Positions 44,110-55,364 of a stretch of DNA of 64,000 nt are shown in pieces. The stretch is from contig NC_088881.1 in NCBI RefSeq assembly GCF_032884065.1, positions 5,162,171-5,226,170 on the forward strand. Reading direction: 5' to 3'. Both the position numbers and the translations under genes were made by a program. Numbering within the stretch: position 1 is the first letter of the stretch; every line of letters begins with the position of its first letter. The notes under the pieces were generated by a model. The model was not told the DNA's origin. It ran no database searches and saw only the letters and a program-made list of their open reading frames with translations. This stretch comes from Artemia franciscana (taxonomy: Eukaryota; Arthropoda; Branchiopoda; Anostraca; Artemiidae).

Positions 44110-46450
44110 CACGACCTACCTGGATATCGAAGACACACACAAAAAAAAATCGTCTACACTATATCCAATCCAGCAAGCATTATATACCAGCGAACCTTCC
44201 ATAATAAGCCACAATTTCACACCTTGCGCTGCCACAAGCAGTTTGACAGGATTGATAGCCTGTTAAGATTCGTTGCCATATGACTAAACTTGGATCCTAA
44301 ATCTTCAAAGGAAAACTTCAAAGCTATTTGGCTAGTTATTTTGTCGTTAGATTCAGTCAAGCCAAGCTAAAGTCAAATCCTTAAAACATGGTAATTTATT
44401 TAATGATAAAGCCAATTGTGAGTCAAAATGTCAAAGCCAATGAGGTACGACACCCGAAATTAGTTTCTTGCAACAGGCAGCATATACCAGCGACCCTTAC
44501 CCAATAAGCTACAATTTCACCCCTTAAGCTACCACAGGCTGTTTGTCAAAATTGCTCCCCTTGAAGTTTCGATGTCTCATAATTTGTTGAACTCAGATCC
44601 TACATTTTGAAGGGAGAGTACGAGTGAATGATTTATTTAGTAATTAAACCCGTAAAATGTGTTTCCCTATCTAATATAAAAAAGGAGCATAAAATATAAG
44701 AAATCGGAAAAGAAATAGCACAAAGAAATTGAAGAAACAAGAATTAGGCAAAATTCAAAAGGAGGTACATACAGAAAACGAGGCTGAAAGAGAAGAAAAA
44801 AACACTTTACATAATATTCAGTCCTTTTGTTTTATTTAAACATACTAAAACTGCGTGAGGAGCGTCTTTAACATACCAGACAACAATAATATTCAATATA
44901 TCAGAGTCCGAAAATTTTCGTAGTTTGATTTGCATTTTAATTCTTTCATTTTCATAAAGTCTATGCTCAGAAAGATAATGAAACAAAGTCTTTTCATCCC
45001 TACAATCACAAATTAAACAAGTGCTTTTACTAATTCTGAATAAAAATATATTCAATTTACAACAAAAGAGAGAGTATAAAAGCCACTTGGCGGGGATAAA
45101 CAGTATATAGAGTATAGAAGTCAAAGCGAGTGACAATAAAAGGGAGAGTATAGAAAGCCACTAGGCGGGAGAATAACGTATAGAAGCCAAAGGAAGTGAC
45201 AATAAAAGGGAAAATATAGAAGCCAATTGGCAGGAGTATACGGTATATAGAGTGTAGAAGCCAAAGGGGGTGACAATAAAATGGAGAATATAGAAGCAAA
45301 TTGGCGGGAGTATATGTCGTATATAGAGTATAGAAGCCAAAGAGAGAGTATAGAAGCCACTTGGCCGGAGTATACAGTATATAGAGTATAGAAGTCAAAG
45401 CGAGTGGCAATCAAAGGGAGAGAATAGAAGCTAAAGCTTCTATTATCAATTAAAGGAAGTATACAAAGTATAGAGTATAGAAGCCAAAGGGAGTGAAAAT
45501 ATAGGGAAGAGTATAGAAGCCACTTGGTAGGAGTACACACAGAAACTAAAGCGAGTGACAATAAAAGGGAGAATATGAAAGCCAATTGGCGGGGGTATAC
45601 AGTATATAGAGTACAGAAGCCGAAGGGAGTGAGTATAGAAGCCACTTGGCCGGAGTGCGAAGTAAAGAAGCCAAAAGGAGTGACAATAAACGGGAGAACA
45701 TAGAATCCACTTGGCGGGAGAATACAGTATATAGAGTATAGAAGCCAAATGGACTTTCAATAAAAGAGGGAGTATAGAAGCCACTTGGAAGCCAAAGGGA
45801 ATGACAATAAAAGGAAGACTACAGAAGCCACTTGGCTCTTTTTGTCGTTAGATTTGGTGAGCTAAACTCATATCCTCAAAACCTGCTTATTGTCAAACTA
45901 TACAGCAAATTATAGTGCCCAAGCCACTAAGACGTAATAACTTAATTCCTTGCACAGCCAAGATAAAACCAAAGAACTTTCGCTATTATGACACGCTTTC
46001 ATCCTTTAGGGACTTGTTACCCTCAGGATTCGCTGCCGTATCATTGAAATCGAATCCTAAACCTTTAGAGAGAATATCAAAATTAATCGGATAGTAATTT
46101 CGCCGTTAGATTTGGCCAAGCAAAGCTAAATTCAAGTCATCAAAACCTGCTTATTAATTTAATAACAAAGCCGCTTTGAGTGTCAAAACCACGGAGAAAT
46201 GATAGCAAAGCTAATTTCTTGCGACATGCAAAATATAACCAGAGAACCTTGACTAATAAGCCACAATTTCATCCCTTTCGTTATAAGAAATTTAGAGAGA
46301 ATTTCTACTCTCAGAGATTCATTGTCATATCGTTGAGCTCGAATCCTAAATCCTTAAGATAATAAAAAAGTAGTTTGCATTGTATTTTTGTCATTAGATT
46401 TGGCCCAGCGAAGCTAAATTGAATCAAGAAAAAATCTGCTCATTTATTTA
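44110..46450. repeat. Dispersed-in-cluster 250-bp repeat, four copies
   Basis: Blocks 'atataccagcgaaccttcc' / 'ataataagccacaatttcac', 'gtcgttagattcagtcaagc' and 'ctaaattcaagtcatcaaaa' / 'cctgcttattaatttaataa' recur around 44160-44400, 44430-44650, 45840-46160 and 46170-46450. The 45.05-45.84 kb array sits between copies two and three. Confidence 0.65.
45050..45835. repeat. Array of gagtatagaagcc units (about 90-100 bp)
   Basis: A composite unit 'gagtatagaagccacttggc', 'gggagtatacagtatataga', 'gtatagaagccaaagggagt' and 'gacaataaaaggga' is repeated about eight times with internal deletions. It is itself made of two related halves that both start 'tatagaagcca'. Several long minus-strand frames are by-products. 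Confidence 0.88.
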
Positions 46451-46454
46451 GTGT

Positions 46455-47030
46455 GATCATGGGCTCTTCGGGAAAGTGTAAGCTTCTAGAGCTTGTTGCA
46501 AGTTGCGGGTTTCGGGAAAAAAAAAAGTTTTTGTTATGTATGATGATAACAAGTCCCTAAAGGATTACCCTCTATGATGTTTCAGCGGCATCCCCAACAA
46601 AAAAAAGAAAAAAAGCGGCACCCCGACAAAAAAAGGAGATCAAAAGAGAGAAAGGTGACACATCGCAACATTCCATGTGAAAAGGGAATTTTTCTTGTTG
46701 TTCAAAAGGGGGACTGTAATTCTCCTAGATGAGGTTTTCGGTTATGGTAACTAGTGCAATTTTCATTTCGATCTGATAAATTCGTTGATACAATAAACTT
46801 TTACCGTTAAGATTGACAAAAATTTTACTTAGTCAAAAGTGATCCGAGTGATGCCCAGGGAGCATATAAGGTTTTTATGGAAGGGATGGTCGTACAAACT
46901 TTGGAGGGGACTTATTCGATGGTAAATCAGATTTTCTAGTGCCCTTCTCAAGAGTCACAAGTGATATAAGGGCAACTAAACCCGATAACTATTCCTGAAT
47001 CAGCGTGAAATAGCAATTCTTTTACACTTG
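46455..47030. other. Intron sequence, no gene recognised
   Basis: Two small A-rich duplications ('agcggcaccccgacaaaaaa' type) near 46590-46640. Nothing else. Confidence 0.35.
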
Positions 47031-47034
47031 ACCT

Positions 47035-47160
47035 TTTTTACGCGTTTTAAAATTCGGTTACTATGGGCTGGAAATCGTCCTTTAGTAGGTCGCCCATAAA
47101 TAATGATGATTTTGTAACAGCATTCGAATTAGCTTTGCTACTAAAGAATCAATAACGAGA
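47035..47160 (+). repeat. Dispersed repeat family R3 (copy 2)
   Basis: See family R3 at 35090-35300: 'ttcggttactatgggctgga' and 'gataattttgtaacag'-like words are shared. Confidence 0.4.
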
Positions 47161-47295
47161 AGTAGAAGACAAGAAGTCGTTCTCCTTTGTTCGTCCATTT
47201 TCACCAATTTCTTTGGACATTTAGGACGTATGCTCTGGGCTATGCATGAGACATACTATCCAGAAATAGCCTATTTAGAAAACAAAAGTTCTGCT

Positions 47296-48000
47296 TTAGT
47301 CTTCATCTATTATAACCCGCATACTATTGGCAAAACCGGATCCTTGGCGACACCTGGTAACAATGGTGACAGTCTCCTAACGTAATAAATCTACTAAGCT
47401 TGCCAAATTCAATGGCATGCTGGACTCTTGAATCTACGCCTTTCAGCCAATCAGGCATCATGCTCACCCAAATAATGGATAGGTACAATACCTCTCAGCA
47501 GATGGCACTGGTCACAGACTTGAAGGGACCTCGTAACTGCTATAACAGGACAGAAAGGCCTAAACTTTGCAATAATTTGGGCCGAGATGCCAGTGCTAGT
47601 AAGCATGATTATTGCTGATGCCATGCACTTATAAGCAGTTTTACGAGCAGTAAATTGCCAGTGTATTCACATGATATGTTGGACATTTTAGCAACCCTGT
47701 TGAGCCACTAAACACCCGCCTATACCAAATGACAGATTCAGCTTCTTTTAAAATACTGGCCATAATTTTAAGACATTACATAGGATAATTTCTTTCTCCT
47801 GTTTCACCAAAAAGCAAACACATCAAGTATCGCGTTTGCAACGTCAGAAGCCTCAGCTCGAGCAGGGCTCGGCTTCTTTATCATAGATTCAAACATTTGA
47901 ATAGCACAAATAACAGGCTTTCCAATGGCTTTCCAGCGTGCTATGATTGCTTTTTGGGCAACAAATATTTTTTCTGGTGGAATGCCTATGCCAAGATCTC
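47296..48000 (-). pseudogene. Pyruvate kinase pseudogene, C-terminal part
   Basis: The minus strand begins at about 48000 with [40 protein letters not shown] and [21 protein letters not shown] frame-shifted stretch (ETGERNYPM ... KEAESVIWY) leads to MASAIIMLTSTGISAQIIAK and FRPFCPVIAVTRSLQV. After another frameshift comes PDWLKGVDSRVQHAIEFGKL, then VTIVTRCRQGSGFANSMRVI ending at TAA 47296-47298. These are the G-D-L-G-I-E, A-T-Q-M-L-E-S-M, A-E-x-S-D-V-A-N-A and G-S-G-F-T-N-T-M-R blocks of pyruvate kinase. At least two frameshifts kill it. No introns interrupt 700 bases, which suggests a processed copy. It lies in a DSTYK intron, same strand. The N-terminal half is absent. Confidence 0.88.
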
Positions 48001-49443
48001 CACACGCTAGTGATTTATCACTAGCGATATCACCTTTACTAGCGAATGATGTAATTTATCGTCAAACTGCCAAGTGTACTTTGCTGCTGCGCTGCCTATT
48101 CACAGAAGTGATTCTATTACAAGACAGGAATTCCGTGGCCACTTTTAAACTGTCAGATGTCTGCCAAAAATGGCAACTGAAAATTCGGTATCACTTCTCT
48201 CTTGCATTACTTTTGGTTCATCAGTTGCCTTCTGTTCAGGCTTCCGCTATCCCCGAATTTTCGGAGATTTTCGCAGCAGCAAAGATCTCCACACGCTAGT
48301 CATTTATCACTAGCGATATCACCTTTACTAGCGAATGATGTAATTTATCGTCAAACTGCCAAGTGTACTTTGCTGCTGCACTGCCTATTCACAGAAGTGA
48401 TTCTATTACAAGACAGGAATTCTGTGGCCACTTTTAAACTGTCAGATGTCTGCCAAAAATGGCAACTGAGAATTCGGTATCACTTCTCTCTTGCATAACT
48501 TTTGGTTCATCAGTTGCCTTCTGTTCAAGGCTTCCGCTATCCCCGAATTTTCGGGGATTTTCGCAGCAGCAAAGATCTCCACACGCTAGTCATTTATCAC
48601 TAGCGATATCACCTTTACTAGCGAATGATGTAATTTATCGTCAAACTGCCAAGTGTACTTTGCTGCTGCGCTGCCTATTCACAGAAGTGATTCTATTACA
48701 AGACAGGAATTCTGTGGCCACTTTTAAACTGTCAGATGTCTGCCAAAAATGGCAACTGAAAATTCGGTATCACTTCTCTCTTGCATTACTTTTGGTTCAT
48801 CAGTTGCCTTCTGTTCAAGGCTTCCGCTATCCCCGAATTTTCGGGGATTTTCGCAGCAGCAAAGATCTCCACACGCTAGTCATTTATCACTAGCGATATC
48901 ACCTTTACTAGCGAATGATGTAATTTATCGTCAAACTGCCAAGTGTACTTTGCTGCTGCGCTGCCTATTCACAGAAGTGATTCTATTACAAGACAGGAAT
49001 TCCATGGCCACTTTTAAACTGTCAGATGTCTGCCAAAAATGGTAACTGAAAATTCGGTATCACTTCTCTCTTGCATTACTTTTGGTTCATCAGTTGCCTT
49101 CTGTTCAAGGCTTCCGCTATCCCCGAATTTTCGGGGATTTTCGCAGCAGCAAAGATCTCCACACGCTAGTCATTTATCACTAGCGATATCACCTTTACTA
49201 GCGAATGATGTAATTTATCGTCAAACTGCCAAGTGTACTTTGCTGCTGCACTGCCTATTCACAGAAGTGATTCTATTACAAGACAGGAATTCTGTGGCCA
49301 CTTTTAAACTGTCAGATGTCTGCCAAAAATGGCAACTGAGAGTTCAGTATCACTTCTCTCTTGCATTACTTTTGGCTCATCAGTTCCCTTCTGCTCAAGG
49401 CTTCCATTATCCCCGAATTTTCGGAGATTTTCCCATAAATCTC
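47995..49443. repeat. 290-bp tandem array, five copies, starting inside the pyruvate kinase pseudogene
   Basis: 'gatctccacacgctagt' begins at 47995, 48284, 48574, 48864 and 49154. Copies are about 98% alike except the last, which diverges at its right end. The first 40 or so bases of each unit correspond, on the minus strand, to the A-S-D ... A-C-G-D-L-G segment of the adjacent pseudogene. The rest (including 'ttcacagaagtgattctatt' and 'aatttatcgtcaaactgcca') is of unknown origin. The long repeated plus-strand frames are not genes. Confidence 0.93.
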
Positions 49444-49444
49444 T

Positions 49445-49815
49445 GTGTCTCTCCACTCAAGAAAAATGCTTGGGCCTAGGGGCGCCAAAATGCTTAGGCC
49501 TAGAGGCGCCAAAGATTTAAATCCAGCCCTGTAGACAAGCAAGGAATACAGTTTAAAGAGATTGCATACAGTTTGTAGCTTTCACTAAAACATGACGAAT
49601 TTTAGTAATGAAGAGTTTGTGAGGTTTAAGGATGACGAATTTTTTTGATGACGCAGTTTGGCAATTATGCCCTGTCTTTTGTCTCTCAGGTGGGGTTATC
49701 ATAATGAGACTTTCACAAGCAGTTTTTTTGTTTATTTTTTTTTTTTTTTGGGGGGGGGGTAATTATTTTTAAGGGTATTTTTTCTAGGTCCTCATAAAAG
49801 AAAGGTTTAGACTCA
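49445..49815. other. Intron sequence, no gene recognised
   Basis: A short direct repeat 'aatgcttgggcctaggggcg' / 'aatgcttaggcctagaggcg' at about 49468 and 49489, and a T-run then G-run near 49735-49758. Confidence 0.5.
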
Positions 49816-49816
49816 C

Positions 49817-50029
49817 CTGATGACAAACACCTCGTGCTAATCTACTTGGATTTAAAGAGTCAAGGGTCTCTGCAGCCACATTCGCTCTCCATTCACGATC
49901 CGGTTTGGGAGGTGCATTCCAAGGCAAAACAATCTGCATAATAAGCTGTAGCAACTGCTCAAAGAATGTAGAAACAAAGGATGTGGATGACCGAACACTG
50001 ACCTGAACTTGATATGCGGCATTTAAAAT
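49817..50029 (-). CDS. DSTYK: DSTYK pre-kinase region (exon 3 in window)
   Basis: The acceptor TTATTTGCAG precedes 50029 and the donor CATCAG|GTGAGT follows 49817; 213 bases, phase 0 to 0. It reads ILNAAYQVQVSVRSSTSFVS, TFFEQLLQLIMQIVLPWNAP, PKPDREWRANVAAETLDSLN and PSRLARGVCHQ. I-L-N-A-A-Y-x-V-x-V and the E-W-x-x-x-V-A-x-E-x-x-x-S-L-x-x-S-x-L-A pattern match vertebrate DSTYK in this position. No known catalytic role. Confidence 0.94.
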
Positions 50030-50121
50030 CTGCAAATAAGAACAGAATACTATAATGAGGGGAGAAGAATAGAATTATCACCACTGAAAAACATTATTTC
50101 AACTATTCAATTGGTGCTTGT

Positions 50122-50315
50122 TAATCATTCAGAACCTCCGCAAGTCAGGGAGACCCAGAATGACCATTGGCAGGATGTTAGAAAAGAGGGCGAAGTTGAC
50201 AAGGTCTTCGATGGAGGAGCTTTGGTCGATGGCTAAGGATAGTTCGTCGTGGCGAACCACTGTCGCTGCCTTATGTGCCTTCAGGCATGGGAGGACCTAA
50301 GTAAGTAAGTAATTA
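50122..50315 (+). pseudogene. Non-LTR retrotransposon 3' end with AAGT tail
   Basis: A 60-codon plus frame reads NLRKSGRPRMTIGRMLEKRA, KLTRSSMEELWSMAKDSSSW and RTTVAALCAFRHGRT, then stop. G-R-P-R-x-T-W-R-R-M ... A-x-D-R-x-x-W-R-x-x-V-x-A-L-C-A is the common C-terminal tail of RTE/CR1-type ORF2 proteins. It is followed at once by TAAGTAAGTAAGTAA, a typical short-repeat tail. The fragment is 5' truncated, as expected for LINE insertions, and relatively well preserved. Confidence 0.75.
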
Positions 50316-50319
50316 TTCA

Positions 50320-50855
50320 GAACACATTCAAGTTCTTGATCTGAATGTAAGATATGAGAAAAAGTATTTGGTAAAGCATAAAGTATTTGGACGGCGGAAA
50401 TTAGAAAACAATTCTTACTTTATAAAAAGCAGAATAACTGTAGCTACTACAATTTGCCTGCAGACCCACTACACTTTACTCCCATCCCCCTTTATGTGAA
50501 AATATATAGCCCAAATTATATCCAGTGCATTCTGTCACCCAAGTCCAATGCATTCTGTCACCCGTCATTTGTATTTGCGGCTATGAAACCTGTTTTCTCA
50601 TATTTTGCATTCAGATCAAGAATGCAAAATATGAACTCATCAAACAAAATATAACTAGCACAAAATATTAACTCATTATTTTATTTTAAAAATAATACAA
50701 AATACTAGTCAAGAATATTTACGCTTTATATGACGTACAAATATACAAACAACCAATAAATAACAATAAAACCAAAACCAGAATTATGACCCCAAAATAC
50801 CAAAATTATTGCAACTAGGAAATACATACATACTAAGGGGATTGTTGTTCCATCT
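50320..50855. other. Intron sequence, no gene recognised
   Basis: A short duplication 'aatgcattctgtcaccc' near 50525-50560 and a palindromic 'atattttgcattc...gaatgcaaaatat' near 50598-50630. Confidence 0.5.
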
Positions 50856-50859
50856 AAGT

Positions 50860-51300
50860 GTGGATTAATCAGATAATTCGTGGTAACAAACTGTAAGTAA
50901 GGACAAACTCGGGCCAATAGTAGCCAAAACTGTAAAACACAAAGGGAATTTGATAACAATTAAAGCATCAAAAGTGTTCTTTTTATGTTGGTTTCAACTA
51001 CATAAAATTCATTGCGTTTAATATCACCCATCAAAAGCTGCGGGTCTCAGAAAGTTTGCCTGATTTTTGAAAAAGGGGAGAATAACACCAAAATCCAGCA
51101 TCAGAGAACCCTACTTTAGAGGTTTCAAGCTCCTATCTACAAATATGTGGATTTTTTTTTGCAAGAATGAAGATAGTAGATGCGTGTTTATTTCTTTCTT
51201 TTCCCCAAGGGTGATCGCATCTAACCAATAGTCGGGAGAGGGCTCATTCGAACGGAAATTAAAATTCTTAGTGTTCTTTTTAAATGACCAAAAAGATTGT
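50860..51300 (+). repeat. Dispersed repeat family R1 (copy 4)
   Basis: 'aattcgtggtaacaaactgt' and 'aagtaaggacaaactcgg', then 'gagaaccctactttagaggt' and 'gggtgatcgcatctaac', follow copy 3 at 29690-30180 at roughly 75-80% by eye. Confidence 0.65.
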
Positions 51301-51484
51301 ACCCCGGGAAAGTGGTGTTTCTGCTATTTTGTGGCACTAAACTAAGATTTTGGCCCAAAGATGACCAAGTTGCTATCGATTGACAATTCTAAGACAGCCA
51401 ATCAAATTAATAGTATCAAAGAGCAATTTATTGAACATCCCAGTTATTGAGAAGAAATAACGCACAGTGCAGCCTTTGTTCCTG

Positions 51485-51517
51485 AAAAGTCGTTCGAAAT
51501 AAATTCGAATGACTTTT
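51485..51517. repeat. 14-bp inverted repeat
   Basis: AAAAGTCGTTCGAA (51485-51498) faces TTCGAATGACTTTT (51504-51517), one mismatch, five-base loop. Confidence 0.7.
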
Positions 51518-51626
51518 AATTCGAGATAGTGGTTTAAATAGATAAATATCTTAATGCTTAAAATTGCTAAGTTGAATCAGTTGATTTTTCATGAAATTAT
51601 ATTTAATGATATGTAATTCCACATTA

Positions 51627-51841
51627 ACTATTATGAGCATGAACTATTAAATGAAGGAGGAGTCATTTTTTATGTGCAGTGAGCATCAGCTATTATATAA
51701 AGGAGGAGTGGTAGGTCATTTTTAGGCGCAGTAAGCATCAGCTATTATATGAAGGAGGAATGATAGGTTATTTTGTAGGCGTAGTGAGCATCTGCTATTA
51801 TATGAAGGAGGAGTGCTAGTTCATTTTGTAGGTGCAGTGAT
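51627..51841. repeat. 64-bp tandem array, about four copies
   Basis: 'gcatcagctattatatgaag', 'gaggagtg' and 'tcattttgtaggcgcagtga' repeat with period about 62-66 bases. Confidence 0.85.
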
Positions 51842-51844
51842 TAG

Positions 51845-52325
51845 ACACCTCAAAGAGTAAATGTTATTACGCAAATACTACAACTCTCATTGAGCCGTCA
51901 GATAAATATAAAATGAGTTTTCAAGGAGCTTTGTTTTCAGGAATTTCAAATGGTAATAATCCGCTTTTCCTATTTCTATACAACTTTTAATGTCTTTAAA
52001 AACATGTACATAGTCTTCAAATCTATTTTAGTCAAGTTAAATCAAGTTGGACCGTCTCAATAGCTACTGCAAGACTTCTATTTCCCTGTAACTCTAAAAC
52101 TATTTGTTTACAGATGATGGTGTGTCACCTAAAGTATTTAAAATTGCTTTATTTAATTTAACTGTTTTATTTTAATTGTTTTAACTGTTTTATTTAGTTT
52201 AAATAGTTTATTAATATTTAGCTCTGATATTTCATGCAAAACTAGATTAGTGTAGAAAGAACCCTATTTTAGAGGTCGCAATGGCTTCAGTCGGGTAGAA
52301 GATCAAAAGTCACACAATTTTTCCA
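51845..52325. other. Intron sequence, no gene recognised
   Basis: AT-rich intron with TTTAATT words near 52150-52200. Confidence 0.35.

Positions 52326-52328
<3 letters not shown>

Positions 52329-52394
<66 letters not shown>
52329..52394. repeat. (AT)n microsatellite, left of composite element
   Basis: About 33 uninterrupted AT units. A second (TA)n tract of about 30 units at 55365-55425 flanks the other side of the same block of repeats. Confidence 0.95.
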
Positions 52395-52398
<4 letters not shown>

Positions 52399-52499
52399 GT
52401 TGTTTGTTTGTGTGTCTGTCTGTCGACTGACGTCGTGTTTGTCCGCATATGACGTCTGAATTATTTCATCATATACCAATTCAAAAACGAATGTATTCA

Positions 52500-52582
52500 A
52501 GCCGAAGTAGCTGAGTTGGTAAAGCGTTATGTTCCAGGTACTAGGTTCGAGAGGATCCAGGTTTGAACCTTGGCTTTAGCAT
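52500..52582 (+). repeat. tRNA-like sequence, probably a SINE head
   Basis: TAGCTGAGTTGG fits the RNA polymerase III A box and GGTTTGAACC fits the B box. The T-arm CCAGG-TTTGAAC-CTTGG folds well, and the ends GCCGAAG and CTTTAGC pair with one mismatch and one G-T. The anticodon stem does not pair, so a working tRNA is unlikely. It is followed by an A-rich 'aaaactaaaaagg' tail of about 180 bases, as in tRNA-derived SINEs. Confidence 0.55.
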
Positions 52583-52777
52583 TAATACAAAAGAAGAAAA
52601 AAAACTAAAAAAGGTAATAACTACAAAAAAAAACTAAAAAGAAAATACTAAAAAAACTAAAAAAGCTAAAAAACTAAAAAACTGAAAAATTAAGGAGAAA
52701 AAGAAAACTAAAAAAAAAGTAAAAGAAAAAAAAACTAAAAAAGGTAAAAACTACAAAAAAAACTAAAAAGAAAAAAG

Positions 52778-55290
52778 AAAACAAGAGCTAAGAGCTCATA
52801 TGACACTTGTGACGAGGCGAGAAGAGCTAAGAGCCAAGAGATCATATGGTATGAGCTCTAACAAAATTCTAAGAATCAATAGATTGATTTAAAAAGGAAA
52901 ATAAGAGGCTTAATGCCGGTCAAGATTTAAAATAAAAGCTCTGAGTCACAAAGTCCTTCTAAATATCAAAATTCATTAAGATCCGATCACCCACTCGTAA
53001 GTTATAAATACCAAATTTTTTCAAATATTTCCTCTCCCTTTTGCCCCCCAGATGGTCGAATCTGGGAAAACGACTTTATCAAGTCAAATTGTGCAGCTCC
53101 CTGACACGCCTACCAATTTTCATCGCCCTAGCACGTCCAGAAGCACCGAACTCGCCAAATCACTGAACCCCTCCCCCCAACTCCCCCAAAGAGAGCGAAT
53201 CCAGTACGATTCTGTCAATCATGTATCAAGGACATTTGTTTATTCTATCCAGTAAGCTTCATCCCGATTCCTCCACTCCAAGTGTTTTTCCAAAAATTCC
53301 CCCTCCAACTCCCCCCAATGTCAAAAGATCTGGTCGGGATTTGAAATAAGAGCTCTGAGATATGAATTCCTTCTAAAAATCAAGTTTCATTACGATCCGA
53401 TCATCTATTCGTAAGATAAAAATACCCCAATTTTCATGTTTTCCAAGAATTCCGGTTTCCCCCTCCAACTCCCCCGAATGTCACAGGATCTGGTCGGAAT
53501 TTGAAATTAGAACTTTAAAGCACAAGATCCTTCTAAATATCAAATTTCATTAAGATCTGGTCACCCTTTCGTAAGTTACAAATACCTCAATTTTCAAAAT
53601 TACCACGCACCCCCCCCCCCCAATTCAACCAAAGAGAGCAGATCCGGCCCAGTTATGTCGGTCACGTATCTTAGACATGTTTCTATTCTTCCCATCCAGT
53701 TTCATCCTGATCTCACCGCTTTAAGTATTTTCTAAGATTTCCGGTCCCCCCAACTGCCCCCCCCCCAATTACGCTTGATCCGGTTGAGATTCAAAATAAG
53801 ATATCTGAGTTAAGAGGTCCTTCTAAATATGAAGTTTCATGAAGATCCGATCACTCCTTCGTAAGTTAAAAATACGTCATTTTTTCTTATTTTTCAGAAT
53901 TACCCCCCCCCCCCCCCAATTGAGCTGATCCGTTCCAATTATGTAAATCACGTATGCAAGACTTCTGCTTATTTTTACAACCAAGTTTCATCCCAATCCC
54001 TCCAATCTAAGCGTTTTTCATCATTTTAGGTTTTCCCACCCCAAACTTCCCCCAATGTTACCAGATCCGGTCAGGATTTAAAATAAGAGCTTTGAGACAC
54101 GATATCATTCTAAATATCAAATTTCATGGAGATCCAATCAACCGTTCGTAAGTTAAAAATACCTCATTTTTTCTAATTTTTCAGAATTAACCCCCCCCCC
54201 CCCAACTACCCCAAAGAGAGCGGATCCGTTCTGGTTATGTTAATCATGTATCTAGGACTTGTGTTTTTTCCCACCAAGTTTCATCCCGATCCCTCCACTC
54301 TAAGTGTTTTCCAAGTTTTAGGTTTCCCCCCCCCAGTGTCACCAGATCCGGTCAGGTTTAAAATAAGAGCTCTGAGCCAAGATATCCTTCTAAATATCAA
54401 ATTTCATTGAGATCCGATCACCCGTTCGTAAGTTAAAAATACCTCATTTTTTCTAGTTTTTAAGAATTACTCCCCCACCCAGCTACCCCAAAGAGAGCGA
54501 ATCAGTTCCGATTATGTCAATCATGTATCTGGGACTTGCGCTTATTTTTCCCCTCAAGTTTCATCCCGATCCCTCCACTCCAAGTGTTTTCCAAGATTTT
54601 AGGTTTCCCCCCTCCAACCCCCCCCCCCCAATGTCATCAGATCCGGTCGGGATTTAAAATGAGAGCTCTGAGACACAACATCATTCCAAACATCATATTT
54701 CATTAAGATCCAATCACCCGCTCATAAATTAAAAATACCTCATTTTTTCTATTTTTTCCGATTTAACCTGCCCCCCACTCCTCCCAGATGGTCAAATAGG
54801 GAAAACGACTATTCCCAATTTAATCTGGTCCGGTCCCTGATATGCTTGCCAAATTTCATCGTCCTAGCTTACCTGGAAGTGCCTAAAGTAGCAAAACTGG
54901 CACTTTAGGTTTCCCCCTCCAACTCCCCCCAATGTCATCAGATCCGGTAGGGATTTAAAATAAGGGCTCTGAGACACAATATCATTCCAAACATCAAATT
55001 TCATTAAGATCCAATCACCCACTCATAAGTTAAAAATACTTCATTTTTCTATTTTTTGCGAATTAACGGGCCCCCCACTCCCCCCCCCCAGATGGTCAAA
55101 TCGGGAAAACGACTATTTCTAATTTAATCTGGTCCGGCCCCTGATACGCTTGCTAAATTTCATCGTCCTAGCTTACCTGGAAGTGCCTAAAGTAGCAAAA
55201 CCGGGACCGACAGACAGACCGACAGACAGATCGACAGACAGAATTGACGATTACTATATGTCACTTGGTTTATACCAAGTGCCATAAAAA
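52778..55290 (+). mobile_element. Composite repeat element, copy 2 (2.5 kb)
   Basis: It shares the 5' end 'aaaacaagagctaagagctc', the GAGCTCATA-TGG-TATGAGCTC hairpin (about 52836-52856) and the 3' palindrome CACTTGGTTTATACCAAGTG (55262-55281) with copy 1 at 26814-28630. The internal unit, seen by its 'gatttaaaataagagctctg' word, recurs at about 52920, 53336, 53494, 53778, 54074, 54354, 54650 and 54950. That is two units more than copy 1. C-runs of 8-15 bases mark nearly every unit. No protein is encoded. CTAAAA-rich tracts and (TA)n flank it. Confidence 0.82.
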
Positions 55291-55363
55291 CTAAAAAAGC
55301 TAAAAAAAAAAGATAAAAACCAAAAAAAGCCAAAAGCCAAAAAAAAAAAAAAAAAATAAGCTA

Positions 55364-55364
<1 letters not shown>

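Noticed and set aside
45057..45784. Minus-strand ORFs of 112-174 codons rich in aromatic residues
   Set aside because: By-products of the tatagaagcc tandem array.
47925..49520. Series of repeated plus-strand ORFs (up to 146 codons) with the same sequence
   Set aside because: They arise because the 290-bp array is read repeatedly. The first overlaps the antisense of the pyruvate kinase pseudogene.
52500..52582. A functional tRNA gene
   Set aside because: A box, B box and T arm are good, but the anticodon stem does not pair and the variable region is irregular. It was listed instead as a tRNA-like SINE head.
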